Below are positions 41,201 to 50,010 of a stretch of DNA of 64,000 bases, piece after piece. Source of the stretch: Temnopleurus reevesii (lineage: Eukaryota; Echinodermata; Echinoidea; Temnopleuroida; Temnopleuridae). The stretch spans positions 248,735 to 312,734 of the forward strand of contig BQKZ01000013.1 in NCBI GenBank assembly GCA_036244855.1, written 5' to 3'. The notes beneath the pieces were generated by a model. It made no database searches. It was not told the DNA's origin and saw only the letters and a program-made list of their open reading frames with translations. Position numbers and translations under genes: made by a program. Positions within the stretch are counted from its first letter, which is position 1; each line of letters opens with the position of its first letter.

Positions 41201-44200
41201 GTGAAGATACCTTGTAAACAAAATCTGAAATTTGAAATTATTGGATTAAACAGAACGTATTGAAGTGATTTTGGCGAAAATGTTGTTTCTAAAAATATGA
41301 TAATGATGAACAGAAATTGAATACACCAATCAACTATTCGACATACATGTATCTTATTATAATAAGAATATTGACAATTCCTGAATGCATAATTTTGTTA
41401 AGACATTTTTGTACTGTGTATTGGTAATGTGGTAGTGATGTCCAGGTAGCTCTTTTGTCCATATTAAGTTTAGGTACAATAAAATCATGTGAAGTTACTT
41501 CTAATACTTTGTATTTTTGTTGCTACACCTCTAGATGTGGTATGATGTATTTTGTTCTATTTGAAAAAATAAATTGTCCTCATCGTGCAGTTGTCTCCCT
41601 GAATAGTCAATGTCTGTGGTTTTACTTTCTGCAATCACTTAGTTCCCTGCAGTTTTAGAGTTTACTTTCAAGGCATTTATAAGCGTTTTTCATTCTTGAT
41701 TTCTATAAGCTTTCTAAATGGTAAATATGTTGCATTCTAGACCCTGCTCATTAATTTGAACGTTTTGCTTATTTTTTACATTTCTTAAAAGAAGGAAAAA
41801 ATCTGTGTCTGAACATTTTTATCTTGTTATGTTTTGATATTTTCAACTTTTGTAGCACTTGGTAGACACTGTGACTTCTTTTTTTATTCTGCAATTTTTT
41901 ATTGCAAAATCTTTCTTTAGCTGTTGAATCCTTTCTAAAAATTGATTGTTTCATGTGCTTTCTTCTTTCCACTGATTGTTTGTAGACATCTAGGGTGGCG
42001 GTACAATATGGGGTCAGTACCTCCTTTTTCCTTGCTCCCTTTTCCTTGATCCCCTCGCCCCCTCTATCTTCAACCCCTTGAGTTGGCTCTGCCTGAGCTT
42101 TGGGTCTCTGCACCCATCCACACCCCATCTTGCCCCCCTGCATGGGCCTCTCTGGCCTTCACGAAACTTGGCCTATCTGCTACGATCTACTCTGAGCATA
42201 TTGTGTAAGGCTCGAGCTGAAATACATGAATGCATGAAGTAGAGATTATTAAGGCCATTCATTTACAGTCACAATAATTAATATCATATGGCATGTCACT
42301 AGAAACATTATAAACTAACACCTCTAAATTGTACACAATTATTTAGACTGAAACAGTAACAAATAATCACAGTTATAATATTGAAGGAGCATGAACAGGT
42401 ATATTGGAGTATAGAACAAATAACAATCAGAATTTACAATAACAAGATATACTTCTATCATGATAGCAAAACATTATAATTTTGTCCATATTAACTCTCT
42501 ATATATTCTCACTTATACAAATTATGTTGGTATACATCCTAAAGGAGCCTTTATCAACTCTTCAATGCAACATCTTTCTTGAAAAATGAATGCCTGTGCA
42601 TGTTGAGCCTTATTGATTTTTTATAATTTTTTTTTAGCAAGAAGGCATGAAAGATTTTCACGAATTCATAACAGTGGAAGTATTTTCTCATATTATATGA
42701 ATTATCCATAGGAGCAATGGTAGCATTTTGTTTATTCGATCATAATTTGATTTTAACATATGCACCCCTACATTGTATGATTTTGTTCATTTTTTTATTG
42801 CTTGCAGGTAATACATCAATTCATAACATACAGTAGTGATATCATATGAGATTTATTTCTAATTTTGGTGACATTACACCTGATACAATGTACATTTTGA
42901 TGGAATAGATAATGTTTGTATGATTTTATTTCGTGTTGGTGAGCATAGTGAGAGGACTTGTTAAGAATCATAAATCATAAAGTGTATTCCATGAGAAGGA
43001 CCCCCCCCCCCCCCCCAATAAAAAGGAGGGAAAAAAGATAAAACATAAACAAAAATATGAATAAGAGAGAGAGAGAGAACAAGAGACTAAAGAAGGAGAA
43101 GAAGAAATATTTTAAAGAATGTGTTTGGTTGTGCTGTGAGTGCCCCCTCCTTATAAAAACAAGGTTGTTTGGTAGCATTTTTAATGTTAATATTACTATC
43201 TCTTACATTTATATGGGAAAAAAAAGACAAAGAATAGAAGTAAATGTCAAAGAACCTTAGTTTCAAAATTACCTTTCAGATTATTCCACATGCTCACTTG
43301 TGAATCTTCTTCAATTTGCTTTTAATTTGAGTAAAAAAGATATTCAGAGCATAGTTTGATACCACAAAAAAGAAAATTCTTGCCTTAAAGATTCCAAGCT
43401 ATTTTCAGTAATTTAAAGATATTATATTATTTACAATATTCATATCGATTTAAGTTGTCACTTACTACAGAGAGAAACAATGTAAAATGGTATTGAATTC
43501 TAAAATTAATTTGATAATCTTATAAAGATACGCTTTGCTTAATGTAGGGGTATCCATGTATATCGGGAAGTGTCTAAAGTGATTTTATTTCACGCGTTGG
43601 GGTTCGAATAACAGTTCATAATACTTTACTGAGACTTAATCGCTTCGCAAACTTGTATTGGAATTTTAGCTGTTACTTTTCTTTCTTTTTACTTGATGTT
43701 GGAGCAGCAAGACTAATAGACATATTGATGCATTCAGGTAAAGTGACAGTTATTAATTTGGTGTTATCTATGCATCCCAGATATGGTGTGTTGGAAACAA
43801 ATACTAGTATTGAAAGTGGACTATATACTGCTAAACTTCTGCTAACTCACTGTGTTGTGATGAAGTACTTTTCAAGTATATGACTGCATCATAATTTAAA
43901 GTATATTTGAAATAAAAGCCTGCGAAGTATTGAATGAAGGGAATCTTTTTATTACCTACTACAATGCTTTTTTGTGCATTATTTTTAAGGTGTGTTCAAA
44001 GTATTGCTCATAGTCTATTCAAGTTTGAATGAACCTGTACATTTAATGGTACATTTTTGTATATTTCTAGTTTTTTTATATTTTCATGAATGTAGATTAG
44101 GAAATGTGACTGGTCTTGCATGAGCAGCATGTTTGGCCGCTCAATTCATACAATGGGAAAAAAATGTGAAATTTAAAATAAAATGCATGTTTTAGGATTT

Positions 44201-46954
44201 TGCATTTAGGAAAATGTTTGGTTCCTGATAGTATAATTAAAATCCATTTCCTTAATTTTTCATTTTATAGGGCCCTGTTGTGGTTCAATAGGCTGCTTTA
44301 CTAGTAGATTAAACTTTATGCAAATTTTATAGCCAATGACCATTGTAACATGGTATTCTCTAAAGTGAGTAGTAATAATTAAACTACAATATTTGGAATC
44401 CAGTTTGCATGCATTACGTGTTGCTATGTCAGCAAGTGTATGGCAAGCTTTTGCTCATCAACAGCAACCATTGTGATGCAAATTCTATGCAGATCTGTAC
44501 ACAGAGGTTGTTATTTACAATCCAAAACCTTACTTGATATAGCAAGAAATACATGCAAACTAGATTACAATTATTGCAGTTTAATCATTATTAAAATTTC
44601 TGTTAGCATAAAATGAGCATAAATTCTAAATAAACCGGCTTATTTACATAGATTATTTGGTTGTAACCAACATGTTAAAGGAAAGATATAGAAATAGTGG
44701 GTCAATGAAGATTTTGTTTGGACATAGATATAATCAGATGTTTGAGGCATTATTTAATAACACAAAATCATTGCAAAATGGTTGTAAATATATAAGAACA
44801 TTTTCATATCTGTGAAACTAAGAATGTCCTAAAGTATGACAGAATAAGATAAACATTTACTATCTAAAAGGAATAAGATTAGATCAGCGCTCAAAAAGCA
44901 TGTTGCTTTGGACCAGTGGAGCAGTCACGCCATAGTCGCTGCATCTCCCTGCAGACGTTTATCCGCGCATGGTGCGTTGGGGTAGATACAAGTGATTTAA
45001 CACTATTTAATTGATCAGTGACTGGCTGGTCACTGATGAATTATTAGTGTTCAATCACTTGTATCTTGAAATACTCTGAACCAATAAAGTTATTCGCGTC
45101 AGATGATTCCTGTTTTGGCCAAATGTTTATAATAATGAACATAATTTAACCTGCTGCATCAGTTAAATTCTATTTTGATTCTGGACTATGCTAGCCAATG
45201 CCTTTTATAAATGATTGGCAGGTTTACTGAGAAGTTCAATGATATCTCTGAGGCATCTTTGTAAACTTCATGCAAGTGATAGTTTTACATTTAATTCCTT
45301 GAAAAAAAGGATTACATTATATTTTATGAAATTACTTTACAAATTCATCTGATAGATTTCAACGCCACCCTGGATTTATATTGGAACATATTGTATGTCC
45401 TTTCACTGTAAATCTGTTTCATAATGATAATTCCAGTCCTTTGTTTTATTCCTACTCTACAGTGTTTCTCTACCCATGCTTTCTTTCTGGATGTTGTCTG
45501 TTAAATGCTGTCTATACATAATCAACTGCTTTGTTTTGATTCCTTGTAATCTGGGAACTTAATATTGCATGTTGGCGTACAAAGCAAGAAATTTGATTGT
45601 GCATTCTCTCAGTTAAAGGTTAATTCTTTTGTAATAAAAATATGAAATTACACTTTTTGTGCTCTGCCGAGTTGCATATAAAACAGTACATTTACCTACT
45701 AAAAATGGAAATCAACTTTAAGGTGAATTTTCGTAAATAACCCAACTTTTATTACTCTCATTTTATATTTTAGCATGGATATGGTGCATTTTTACACTTT
45801 AATACAAATGCATGATTTAACACTCATTTATGAATATCTATTTAGAAGAGGAAATTATGAATCAAATATTATAGATTACATATTTTCTTTTAATTCAAAA
45901 CTTGTCAAATTTGCTGGTAACAGCTTGGTAATGATACCTATACTGAATTTGTGATTCAATACTGATCCGAAAATCAGAAATACATCTTGATTTCACTGGA
46001 AAATAGTGTGAAATTGACTTTGGATATTTGGATCAGTTTGAAAATTCTTTCAATACTACTGCAGTGTTATGATATTGGTTTGTAATCATTTTGATGCATG
46101 ATTGAATATACAGATATACAGTATTATATTTCTTCCTTTGTTATCTATTGTGGATTTATATATGTTGCAAAGATATGTACAATGCATATTGCAGAATGCC
46201 AAAAGGATACAGATAAATACCATTGGATTATCAACTGTAACCATAAAATTTAACGCAAAAGTATTTATTTTGTTGCATCTGGCTGAAATGTATGACTTGA
46301 TTTCTAGTGCCTTATTGTGCTTCTCATGTTTGATATCATTGTACAGGGTGGATAGCAGGTCCTCCTCCCGTAGACGATGAAGACTGGTTCTCATTAGAAG
46401 AGGGCTACGACTCAGACTACTCAATCACTGCTGATTTCCTCTTATCTCCCCACAATCCTCCAAACTGGCATCGCCGCCGGCAACGAAAACGTCTTCTCAT
46501 CAAGGCAGGACATTTCAACTTCTCTTCTGATGAAGAGGAAGGTAGGAAGGCAGGAGATGCAGACGGGAGGCGACATCGCCGTAGAAACCAACGTCAGCAG
46601 CATCAAGAGGAGCCGCAGCCTTGTCTGTCATCACATCATGAGGAGGAGAAGTCTGTGAGCACACCGGGAAGCATTGGCATCAACCTTGGACCAGCTGTCA
46701 GTCCTCAGGACTACCTCACTGAGTGGTACTTCAAGCGGAGGAGCCAATCATGCAGAGGGTATATTGAAGATGATACCTTCTCATACAACCACATCATAGC
46801 AACGCCCGAAGTAGAGAGACGTACATGGAAGGATGTATTTGGTGATGAGCTGGATCATGGTGATTATGATGGGGAGGATGAGGAAGATGATGGGGATTGT
46901 TGTGATGGTAACTCAGCTACTGAGAGCCATGGTCAATTGGAACTTAGCTCTTGA
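8182..46954 (+). CDS. PRUNE2: PRUNE2/BMCC1-like protein, whole gene (16 coding exons identified, first exon missing)
   Basis: The exons spliced in phase read as one protein of about 4,060 residues. Domain order is a DHH phosphoesterase (residues 1 to about 210 of the visible part), DHHA2 (about 215 to 330), an acidic disordered region of about 3,000 residues, and a BCH domain (about 3,640 to 3,850) with a further unfamiliar tail. This is the architecture of vertebrate PRUNE2 (BMCC1/BNIPXL). Vertebrate PRUNE1 is the short version without the long region and BCH domain. The DHH family includes short-chain exopolyphosphatases and, by report, a cAMP phosphodiesterase activity of PRUNE1; BCH domains bind small GTPases or their regulators and lipids. 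Exon phases agree throughout (total 12,183 bases, divisible by three). Oddities are an assembly insertion at 28616-29662, a single in-frame TAG at 30826, and an unlocated start codon. The family is certain; orthology to PRUNE2 rather than a single ancestral prune gene is inferred from architecture. Confidence 0.9.
8287..9702 (+). other. PRUNE2 intron, nothing recognised
   Basis: AT-rich intron sequence without a supportable feature. Confidence 0.8.
9703..10090 (+). CDS. PRUNE2: PRUNE2 exon: DHH motifs II and III
   Basis: A 388-base exon after 'tttgcctag', ending TTA G|GTAATC in phase 1. It encodes [13 protein letters not shown], then LVDHN (D95-H96-N97) and VIDHH (D115-H116-H117), then [12 protein letters not shown]. 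These match the second and third metal-ligand motifs and the following helix of prune and PPX1 exopolyphosphatases. The DHH at 115-117 is closer to PPX1 and family II pyrophosphatases than the DHR of human PRUNE1. The catalytic site therefore looks intact, unlike that of vertebrate PRUNE2. Confidence 0.93.
10467..10622 (+). CDS. PRUNE2: PRUNE2 exon: end of DHH domain
   Basis: A 156-base exon after 'cacaataag', phase 1 to phase 1, donor GCA G|GTAAAT. It begins [10 protein letters not shown], where D170 aligns with the fourth catalytic aspartate of the family (D179 in human PRUNE1). It continues through [14 protein letters not shown] to QEAKFNIAG, matching the family's KATP...KAKFDVSG stretch. 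Confidence 0.93.
11533..11573. repeat. 10-bp tandem repeat (atttcatggc), 4 copies
   Basis: Four perfect head-to-tail copies in the long PRUNE2 intron. Confidence 0.95.
16340..16800 (+). promoter_or_regulatory. Possible internal promoter and 5' UTR in the long PRUNE2 intron
   Basis: A GC-box-like gggcgg word lies at about 16281 and a TATATAT stretch at about 16359, followed by sequence running to an ATG in a favourable context (caaaATGG) at 16801. This is the layout of an alternative promoter feeding the short exon at 16801-16834. No transcript evidence can be seen, so the call is tentative. Confidence 0.25.
16801..16834 (+). CDS. PRUNE2: Candidate alternative first exon of PRUNE2
   Basis: The ATG begins [11 protein letters not shown] and runs to a consensus donor GGTG|GTAAGG, ending in phase 1. 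The next identified exon (21648) needs exactly one base from upstream and would continue as G-LTTAQIL. The predicted isoform would lack all DHH catalytic motifs but keep DHHA2, the disordered region and BCH. A chance ATG plus donor in an 11-kb intron is possible, so confidence is low to moderate. Confidence 0.35.
20276..20532. other. Assembly gap (257 N)
   Basis: A run of N in the intron before the 21648 exon. Its right edge is a poly-G tract, a likely cause of the sequencing failure. Confidence 1.
21648..21742 (+). CDS. PRUNE2: PRUNE2 exon: DHH-DHHA2 linker and DHHA2 start
   Basis: A 95-base exon after 'ttccatag', phase 1 to phase 0, donor CAA|GTGAGT. It encodes [14 protein letters not shown] and [12 protein letters not shown], matching the prune GLTTEQMLRKD segment and the first strand of DHHA2. 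It lies 11 kb from the previous exon, making this the longest intron of the gene. Confidence 0.92.
21743..22683 (+). other. PRUNE2 intron with poly-G tract
   Basis: It contains a G run of about 20 bases near 22089. Nothing else is recognised. Confidence 0.8.
22684..28615 (+). CDS. PRUNE2: PRUNE2 giant exon, left part: DHHA2 then acidic disordered region
   Basis: It opens after 'ctttcag' in phase 0 and reads without a stop for 5,932 bases. The first 100 or so residues complete DHHA2, including [13 protein letters not shown] and [12 protein letters not shown]. After about 22990 the protein becomes rich in D, E, S and N with little predicted fold. Within it are four NPF and eight DPF motifs (23227-24732), two long related modules with YRPxIMxPNPDPxVYxQAKE (25384-26181), AKAP-like helices (25396, 25909, 26140) and W-acidic motifs such as DDWEDGEE (about 27231). 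The reading frame really continues at 29786; the break at 28616 is an assembly fault. Confidence 0.93.
28493..29785 (+). other. Probable misassembly inside the PRUNE2 giant exon
   Basis: Bases 28493-28615 and 29663-29785 are the same 123 bases of coding sequence (offset 1,170). Between them, flanked by single Ns at 28616 and 29662, lies a 1,045-base block matching 44238-45282 almost base for base. Removing 28616-29785 restores a continuous reading frame (HEAKD then [11 protein letters not shown]). The pattern fits a contig placed in the wrong gap between two overlapping ends rather than a real insertion. Confidence 0.85.
28617..29661 (+). repeat. 1,045-bp block duplicated from the intron at 44238-45282
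   Basis: Aligned at an offset of 15,621, the two copies differ at one position noticed near their left ends (ccttc versus cctta). The block is non-coding and includes an imperfect palindrome at 29364-29444. Near-identity over 1 kb in a polymorphic genome suggests an assembly duplicate, not two old genomic copies. Confidence 0.85.
29786..33297 (+). CDS. PRUNE2: PRUNE2 giant exon, right part: acidic disordered region
   Basis: It continues the frame of the left part for 3,512 bases and ends DQE|GTAACT in phase 0. An in-frame TAG at 30826-30828 interrupts it; sequence on both sides has the same acidic composition and frame. Visible elements include a second FSYPxxWADEDHE repeat (29992), AKAP-like helices [18 protein letters not shown] (31549) and [17 protein letters not shown] (32764), three loosely repeated MES-type units between 31860 and 32290, and a less acidic S/T-P-rich end (33100-33290) with [15 protein letters not shown]. 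In PRUNE2 orthologues this region is also one very long exon. Confidence 0.9.
33298..34698 (+). other. PRUNE2 intron, nothing recognised
   Basis: AT-rich intron sequence. An AATAAA at about 33730 could end a truncated transcript that reads through the 33297 donor to the stop at 33403, but this is speculation. Confidence 0.7.
34699..34848 (+). CDS. PRUNE2: PRUNE2 exon before the BCH domain (1)
   Basis: A 150-base exon, phase 0 to phase 0, acceptor 'catggtag' and donor GAG|GTAGGT. It encodes 50 residues starting [19 protein letters not shown] and including [11 protein letters not shown], a tryptophan flanked by acids. No domain is recognised; the phase and charged composition place it in the linker between the giant exon and BCH. 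Confidence 0.85.
35245..35451 (+). CDS. PRUNE2: PRUNE2 exon before the BCH domain (2)
   Basis: A 207-base exon after 'cttcttcag', phase 0 to phase 0, donor AAG|GTATCT. It encodes 69 polar residues, including [14 protein letters not shown] and [11 protein letters not shown]. It is low in hydrophobics and probably disordered. Confidence 0.85.
35862..36096 (+). CDS. PRUNE2: PRUNE2 exon before the BCH domain (3)
   Basis: A 235-base exon after 'ataaaccag', phase 0 to phase 1, donor TCA G|GTATGT. It encodes [20 protein letters not shown], a serine/asparagine-rich stretch and the acidic [11 protein letters not shown]. It corresponds to the variable segment N-terminal to BCH in BNIP2-family proteins. 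Confidence 0.85.
36653..36814 (+). CDS. PRUNE2: PRUNE2 exon: BNIP2-family conserved pre-BCH segment
   Basis: A 162-base exon after 'ttgatag', phase 1 to phase 1. It encodes [17 protein letters not shown], matching the RKKLxAPDISLxLD segment preceding BCH in BNIP2, caytaxin and BNIPXL. It ends MSWE with a split codon; the next exon supplies the rest to give SWEDDTP, the family's kinesin light chain-binding WEDD motif. Confidence 0.92.
37073..37160 (+). pseudogene. Degenerate duplicate of the 36653-36814 exon
   Basis: Intronic sequence reads [15 protein letters not shown], against [15 protein letters not shown] in the exon 400 bases upstream, and the preceding bases also align (MKAKLLL against IRAELSLNL with a short deletion). 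Downstream the copy drifts and meets a stop, and no good donor is visible. It appears to be a local exon duplication that decayed or was never used. Confidence 0.7.
37459..37617 (+). CDS. PRUNE2: PRUNE2 exon: start of BCH domain
   Basis: A 159-base exon after 'tcccatag', phase 1 to phase 1, donor GGA G|GTAAGA. It encodes [20 protein letters not shown] and [11 protein letters not shown], the start of the BCH domain (compare WRMFRIGEQDHRVDMKAIEPYKKVISHGG in vertebrate BNIPXL). Confidence 0.95.
38192..38426 (+). CDS. PRUNE2: PRUNE2 exon: BCH core
   Basis: A 235-base exon after 'attttccag', phase 1 to phase 2, donor AGAAA|GTAGGT. It encodes [38 protein letters not shown] and [17 protein letters not shown]. 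These are the central strands and helices of the CRAL-TRIO-like BCH fold and are highly conserved with vertebrate PRUNE2. Confidence 0.96.
38781..38867 (+). CDS. PRUNE2: PRUNE2 exon: BCH, VHP segment
   Basis: An 87-base exon after 'tttgttcag', phase 2 to phase 2. It encodes [20 protein letters not shown] then VQLTKPFIS, matching LRKNLKSLIIVHPSWFIR...TRPFIS in the family. Confidence 0.95.
39458..39556 (+). CDS. PRUNE2: PRUNE2 exon: BCH C-terminal end
   Basis: A 99-base exon after 'ttgtacag', phase 2 to phase 2, donor AG|GTAAGT. It encodes [20 protein letters not shown] then [13 protein letters not shown], the end of the conserved BCH domain (SSKFSQKI...VPMEYVGIPECIK in vertebrates). Confidence 0.95.
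40799..40977. mobile_element. TA-flanked MITE (Tc1/mariner-pogo type), copy 1
   Basis: The 179-bp element starts cagtggaaactcagtataac and ends ataatgagtttctactg, which are inverted repeats. It is flanked on both sides by TA, the target duplication of Tc1/mariner-superfamily elements. The interior repeats ttatagcag/ttatatcag words. Confidence 0.75.
41122..41143 (+). CDS. PRUNE2: PRUNE2 micro-exon after BCH
   Basis: A 22-base segment between 'cattccag' and AAG|GTAATA. It takes the phase-2 AG of the previous exon and encodes RFDQNKNK, ending in phase 0. Position and charge suit the short tail after BCH (QVDQELNGKQ in vertebrates). Its size makes it only moderately certain. Confidence 0.6.
41986..42016 (+). 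CDS. PRUNE2: Tentative short PRUNE2 exon
   Basis: After 'gattgtttgtag' the frame reads [10 protein letters not shown] and can stop at a donor GTCA|GTACCT in phase 1, exactly the phase the last exon at 46347 requires. Read through instead, it meets TGA at 42079-42081 and would give an alternative short C-terminus. Support is acceptor quality and phase only. Confidence 0.35.
44238..45282 (+). repeat. Intronic block whose copy appears inside the giant exon
   Basis: This is the partner of 28617-29661. Its flanks here continue without Ns into ordinary intron sequence, so this is probably its true location. It includes the imperfect palindrome at 44985-45065. Confidence 0.8.
46347..46954 (+). CDS. 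PRUNE2: PRUNE2 terminal coding exon, novel C-terminal tail
   Basis: After 'attgtacag' one frame stays open for 608 bases to TGA at 46952-46954. It is much richer in G and C than the surrounding intron. It begins [20 protein letters not shown] and includes a basic RRRQRKR patch, an R/Q/E-rich stretch, [20 protein letters not shown] and an acidic end. I do not recognise this tail in vertebrate PRUNE2. It needs an upstream exon ending in phase 1, met by the tentative exon at 41986. It could instead be a separate gene's last exon, but no other + strand gene is seen nearby. Confidence 0.6.
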
Positions 46955-49900
46955 AATACAGAAAACTCTTTGTCTCATTGAACATACTGATATGTTTGAC
47001 TGAAAAAAATTACACATACCAGCAAGTAAGACAGCACTTATTTGATTTAAAAATTACATTGACTTGGATGATCACAGAGCTGACTTATTTTATATTAATT
47101 TGAATATTTGAAATAATATTCTTCCATTATATACTTGGATTATTTCTTTGAGATATGGCGTGTATGTTGTTGATGGCTGTCAGATACATCTGATATTATA
47201 TGATGATATCCAGTCACTTATCCAGTCACTTTTACTTTATCAATATATTACGATTTTATACTGTATGGATATTTTACAATTTTAACTGTATGGATATTTT
47301 ACAATTTTAACTGCCAATTGTTCTTCTGCATGAATAGTTACATTAAATTGCTTTATTTTGATATACTTTTTGTCAGTTTATAGAATCAATAAGGGATCAT
47401 TATAACTTAGAATCAGTTGAATACACATTCTGAGGTGAATAGTGCAATAATCAGGTGTTGCATCTGAGTTTTCAGATGTAATATTATCAGAGTATTAACA
47501 GTAAACTTGATCTAAATGTATATTTGTTTGAAGCCAACTTACATGTATCTGTGAGAACAAAGAAAGGGAAGAAATATATTATTATGTATATAATGAGAGA
47601 AATATATAGAGTTGTGTTTATACTTTGGGGTTGCCTTGTATAAAGTAGTATATAACAGACAGTCTATACAATTCTGTTACTTGATGCCTCAAACCTCCTA
47701 GAGAGGGTTCTTCGGATTTTTTATGTGCATTAAAATGTATTATGTAATCATTATAATTACCATTACTTCAAAATGGAATGGAGGAGACGAAATAGTGAAG
47801 GAAATACTTCAAGAATACCCACATGTCATTTATTTCATTTATTTACATATACATATATTTGGTATCTGGGAATAATTATGTTGTGCATACAGTACAATAT
47901 TACTAAAAATGAATAGCAAATTTACATGTATGGTAGGTATGAGACATCTAGCCATGTATATTTGCGAATTATGTTTTCCTATTTAATTTCAGTTTTAGAC
48001 CATCTTGGTCTCTTAAATTTGATTTTTTTTTAATTGAACCCTATTCATCAATAACTTGATGATCTGACAAGTACAGTTTTTGTCTGGAAGTTTCTTTTTC
48101 TAAAGCTTGTTGAATAAAGATAGTTTTCATTTTTTAAAGCTAAATTACAAATGATTTTACACTATGAAATACATGTTAATACATGTAAACATGTACACTT
48201 TTAATACACCCAAGATACAGTGTTTCATGATGTATTTTATTGTTCCTGTATGTCCTTAAGGACTAAATGTTTACTATGAATACCTATTGTGGTAAAGAGT
48301 AGCCTTATGTCTCTTATTGGATCCTGTCCGATGCATATTGTGCATTTCTTTCAACTATCAAGATATTTGAAACTATTTATTTGTGAAGTAATTATGTCAT
48401 TGCCATTTCCATACTTGTTATAGATTCCATCCTTTATGAAGTTATACTGGTACAATTTTGTTAGTGCCTGAAGTTAGATTTGTCCCCTGAATATATCAGG
48501 CCTTTTGACGTCATTTCTATTCTGCCTTTCTTGAAGCCTGTTTTGTATTTTAATTGTGATAAACAATTCTGTATGCATTAATATGTGACCTAAATCCAGT
48601 CACCAGAGAAATGTGCTTTAAAAGATCATCTGAATATCTATAATAAGGAATATTTATACACCCTGTACATAATATATGATGAGGTAATCTTTAACAATGT
48701 ACTTTGTGTAATGACACTAAGTGCAGAATGATTCTGCACTTATGCGTTAACCTTTTTCATTATTATTTGTTTTATTTGAGCTCTACTTATGTGCCTATAT
48801 TTCTTCATTATGTAGCAAAGCAACAAATAAAAACAAACAGAAACTGATGAACATGAAATTGATACTTAGCTATAGGAAATTAGCGAAAGTATGTAATTAT
48901 ACATAATGAACTTGTAATTTCATGATGTCATTCACTTGATTTTATTTTTTTTATGGAATTTCTGAATGGAGTGTTCAACCATTTGCTATTTTGGTTTAGG
49001 TGTAATCAGCATACAATATATGTCTTGAGTTATAAACATGATTTCTTGCAATGATCAAAAGTGACTGTTTGGAGGGAGGGGGAAACAATAAGAAAACTCA
49101 TAATTTCATCCTCTCTAGAATTGAAGCTTGTTGCCACTTAATATTTTGTAACTGCAGTTATTATAGAATTTCTATGAAATCCAATTATAAGTGAATTATA
49201 ACATTGATTGATCATATATATTGCAATATTCCTACAAATAATCACTCGATGTAATCAGAGTTGGACCTTAGTAAGATACATTCTATTCCATGATGATTGC
49301 TTCAATATATTTGCTTGATGCTCCCCAAATTAAACCAGAATTCTTTATCTTCTCACTTTTATTAGCCGGGAATGTTAATACATGATCAAGACTATTTCTG
49401 GATCTGGGAGGTAACATCATGGATTCAAAGACATTACTAAATTAAGAATGTCTAAAGAATTTATAACTGTCCTAGTCACATAATTATGTTCCTTGCATAA
49501 CCTTCTACAGTCTTCCATTTAACCTCTTCTTTCAAATGATTTCCAGTAGAATATTTGACACTGGAAATATATGTTCAAGCTGATGATTATTTTTTTTTCA
49601 TGGAGATGTGATATCAAATATTTTACATTATGTTGGTATATCAATTTTTTAAAGATTATAGTTACCTAAATTGTACAGAAATAAATTATTTAGATTTCTA
49701 AAAAGAATGTATTTATATTTGCTTGTATTTGGATTTTCAAATTTTAATCTTATAATAAGGAGCTTGTAGAATTACCAATAGCGGAATGAAAGAGGATAGT
49801 CTAGAACAGGAGGCCAGTACTTAATATGCATTACTTTTGGTGTGCTGCTTATAAATTTTCCCTTTGTTTTGGCTTATAATATTTTTAAAGATAGTCAGTA

Positions 49901-50010
49901 CTTACTCCAACTCTAGACGTAACAAAATTTGAGATTTCTGCAAAAGACATATCATTCGCAAGTGCATAGAATTATACCAATAAATAAAAGATATTGAATA
50001 CTTTATTACT
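46955..50010 (+). other. PRUNE2: Probable 3' UTR of PRUNE2
   Basis: This AT-rich, non-coding stretch follows the stop codon. AATAAA signals occur at about 48113 and 48826, and overlapping at 49979-49988. The last is followed by a GT-rich stretch around 50010 and is the best candidate end. A 12-bp-arm palindrome lies at 48718-48742. The UTR length is a guess. Confidence 0.4.
48718..48742. repeat. Perfect 12-bp-arm palindrome in the PRUNE2 3' UTR
   Basis: taagtgcagaat, one base, then attctgcactta. The transcript could form a tight stem here. Confidence 0.85.

Larger units (their letters stand above)
39557..46346 (+). other. PRUNE2 introns between BCH and the last exon
   Basis: They contain the MITE at 40799, the micro-exon at 41122, the tentative exon at 41986 within an unusually C-rich patch (41990-42170), homopolymer tracts at 40597 and 43001, and the block duplicated into the giant exon (44238). 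Confidence 0.7.

Noticed and set aside
43708..43737. 30-base candidate cassette exon ([10 protein letters not shown])
   Set aside because: Phase would fit the last PRUNE2 exon, but the acceptor region is ambiguous and such short matches arise by chance; it is mentioned only under the C-terminal finding.
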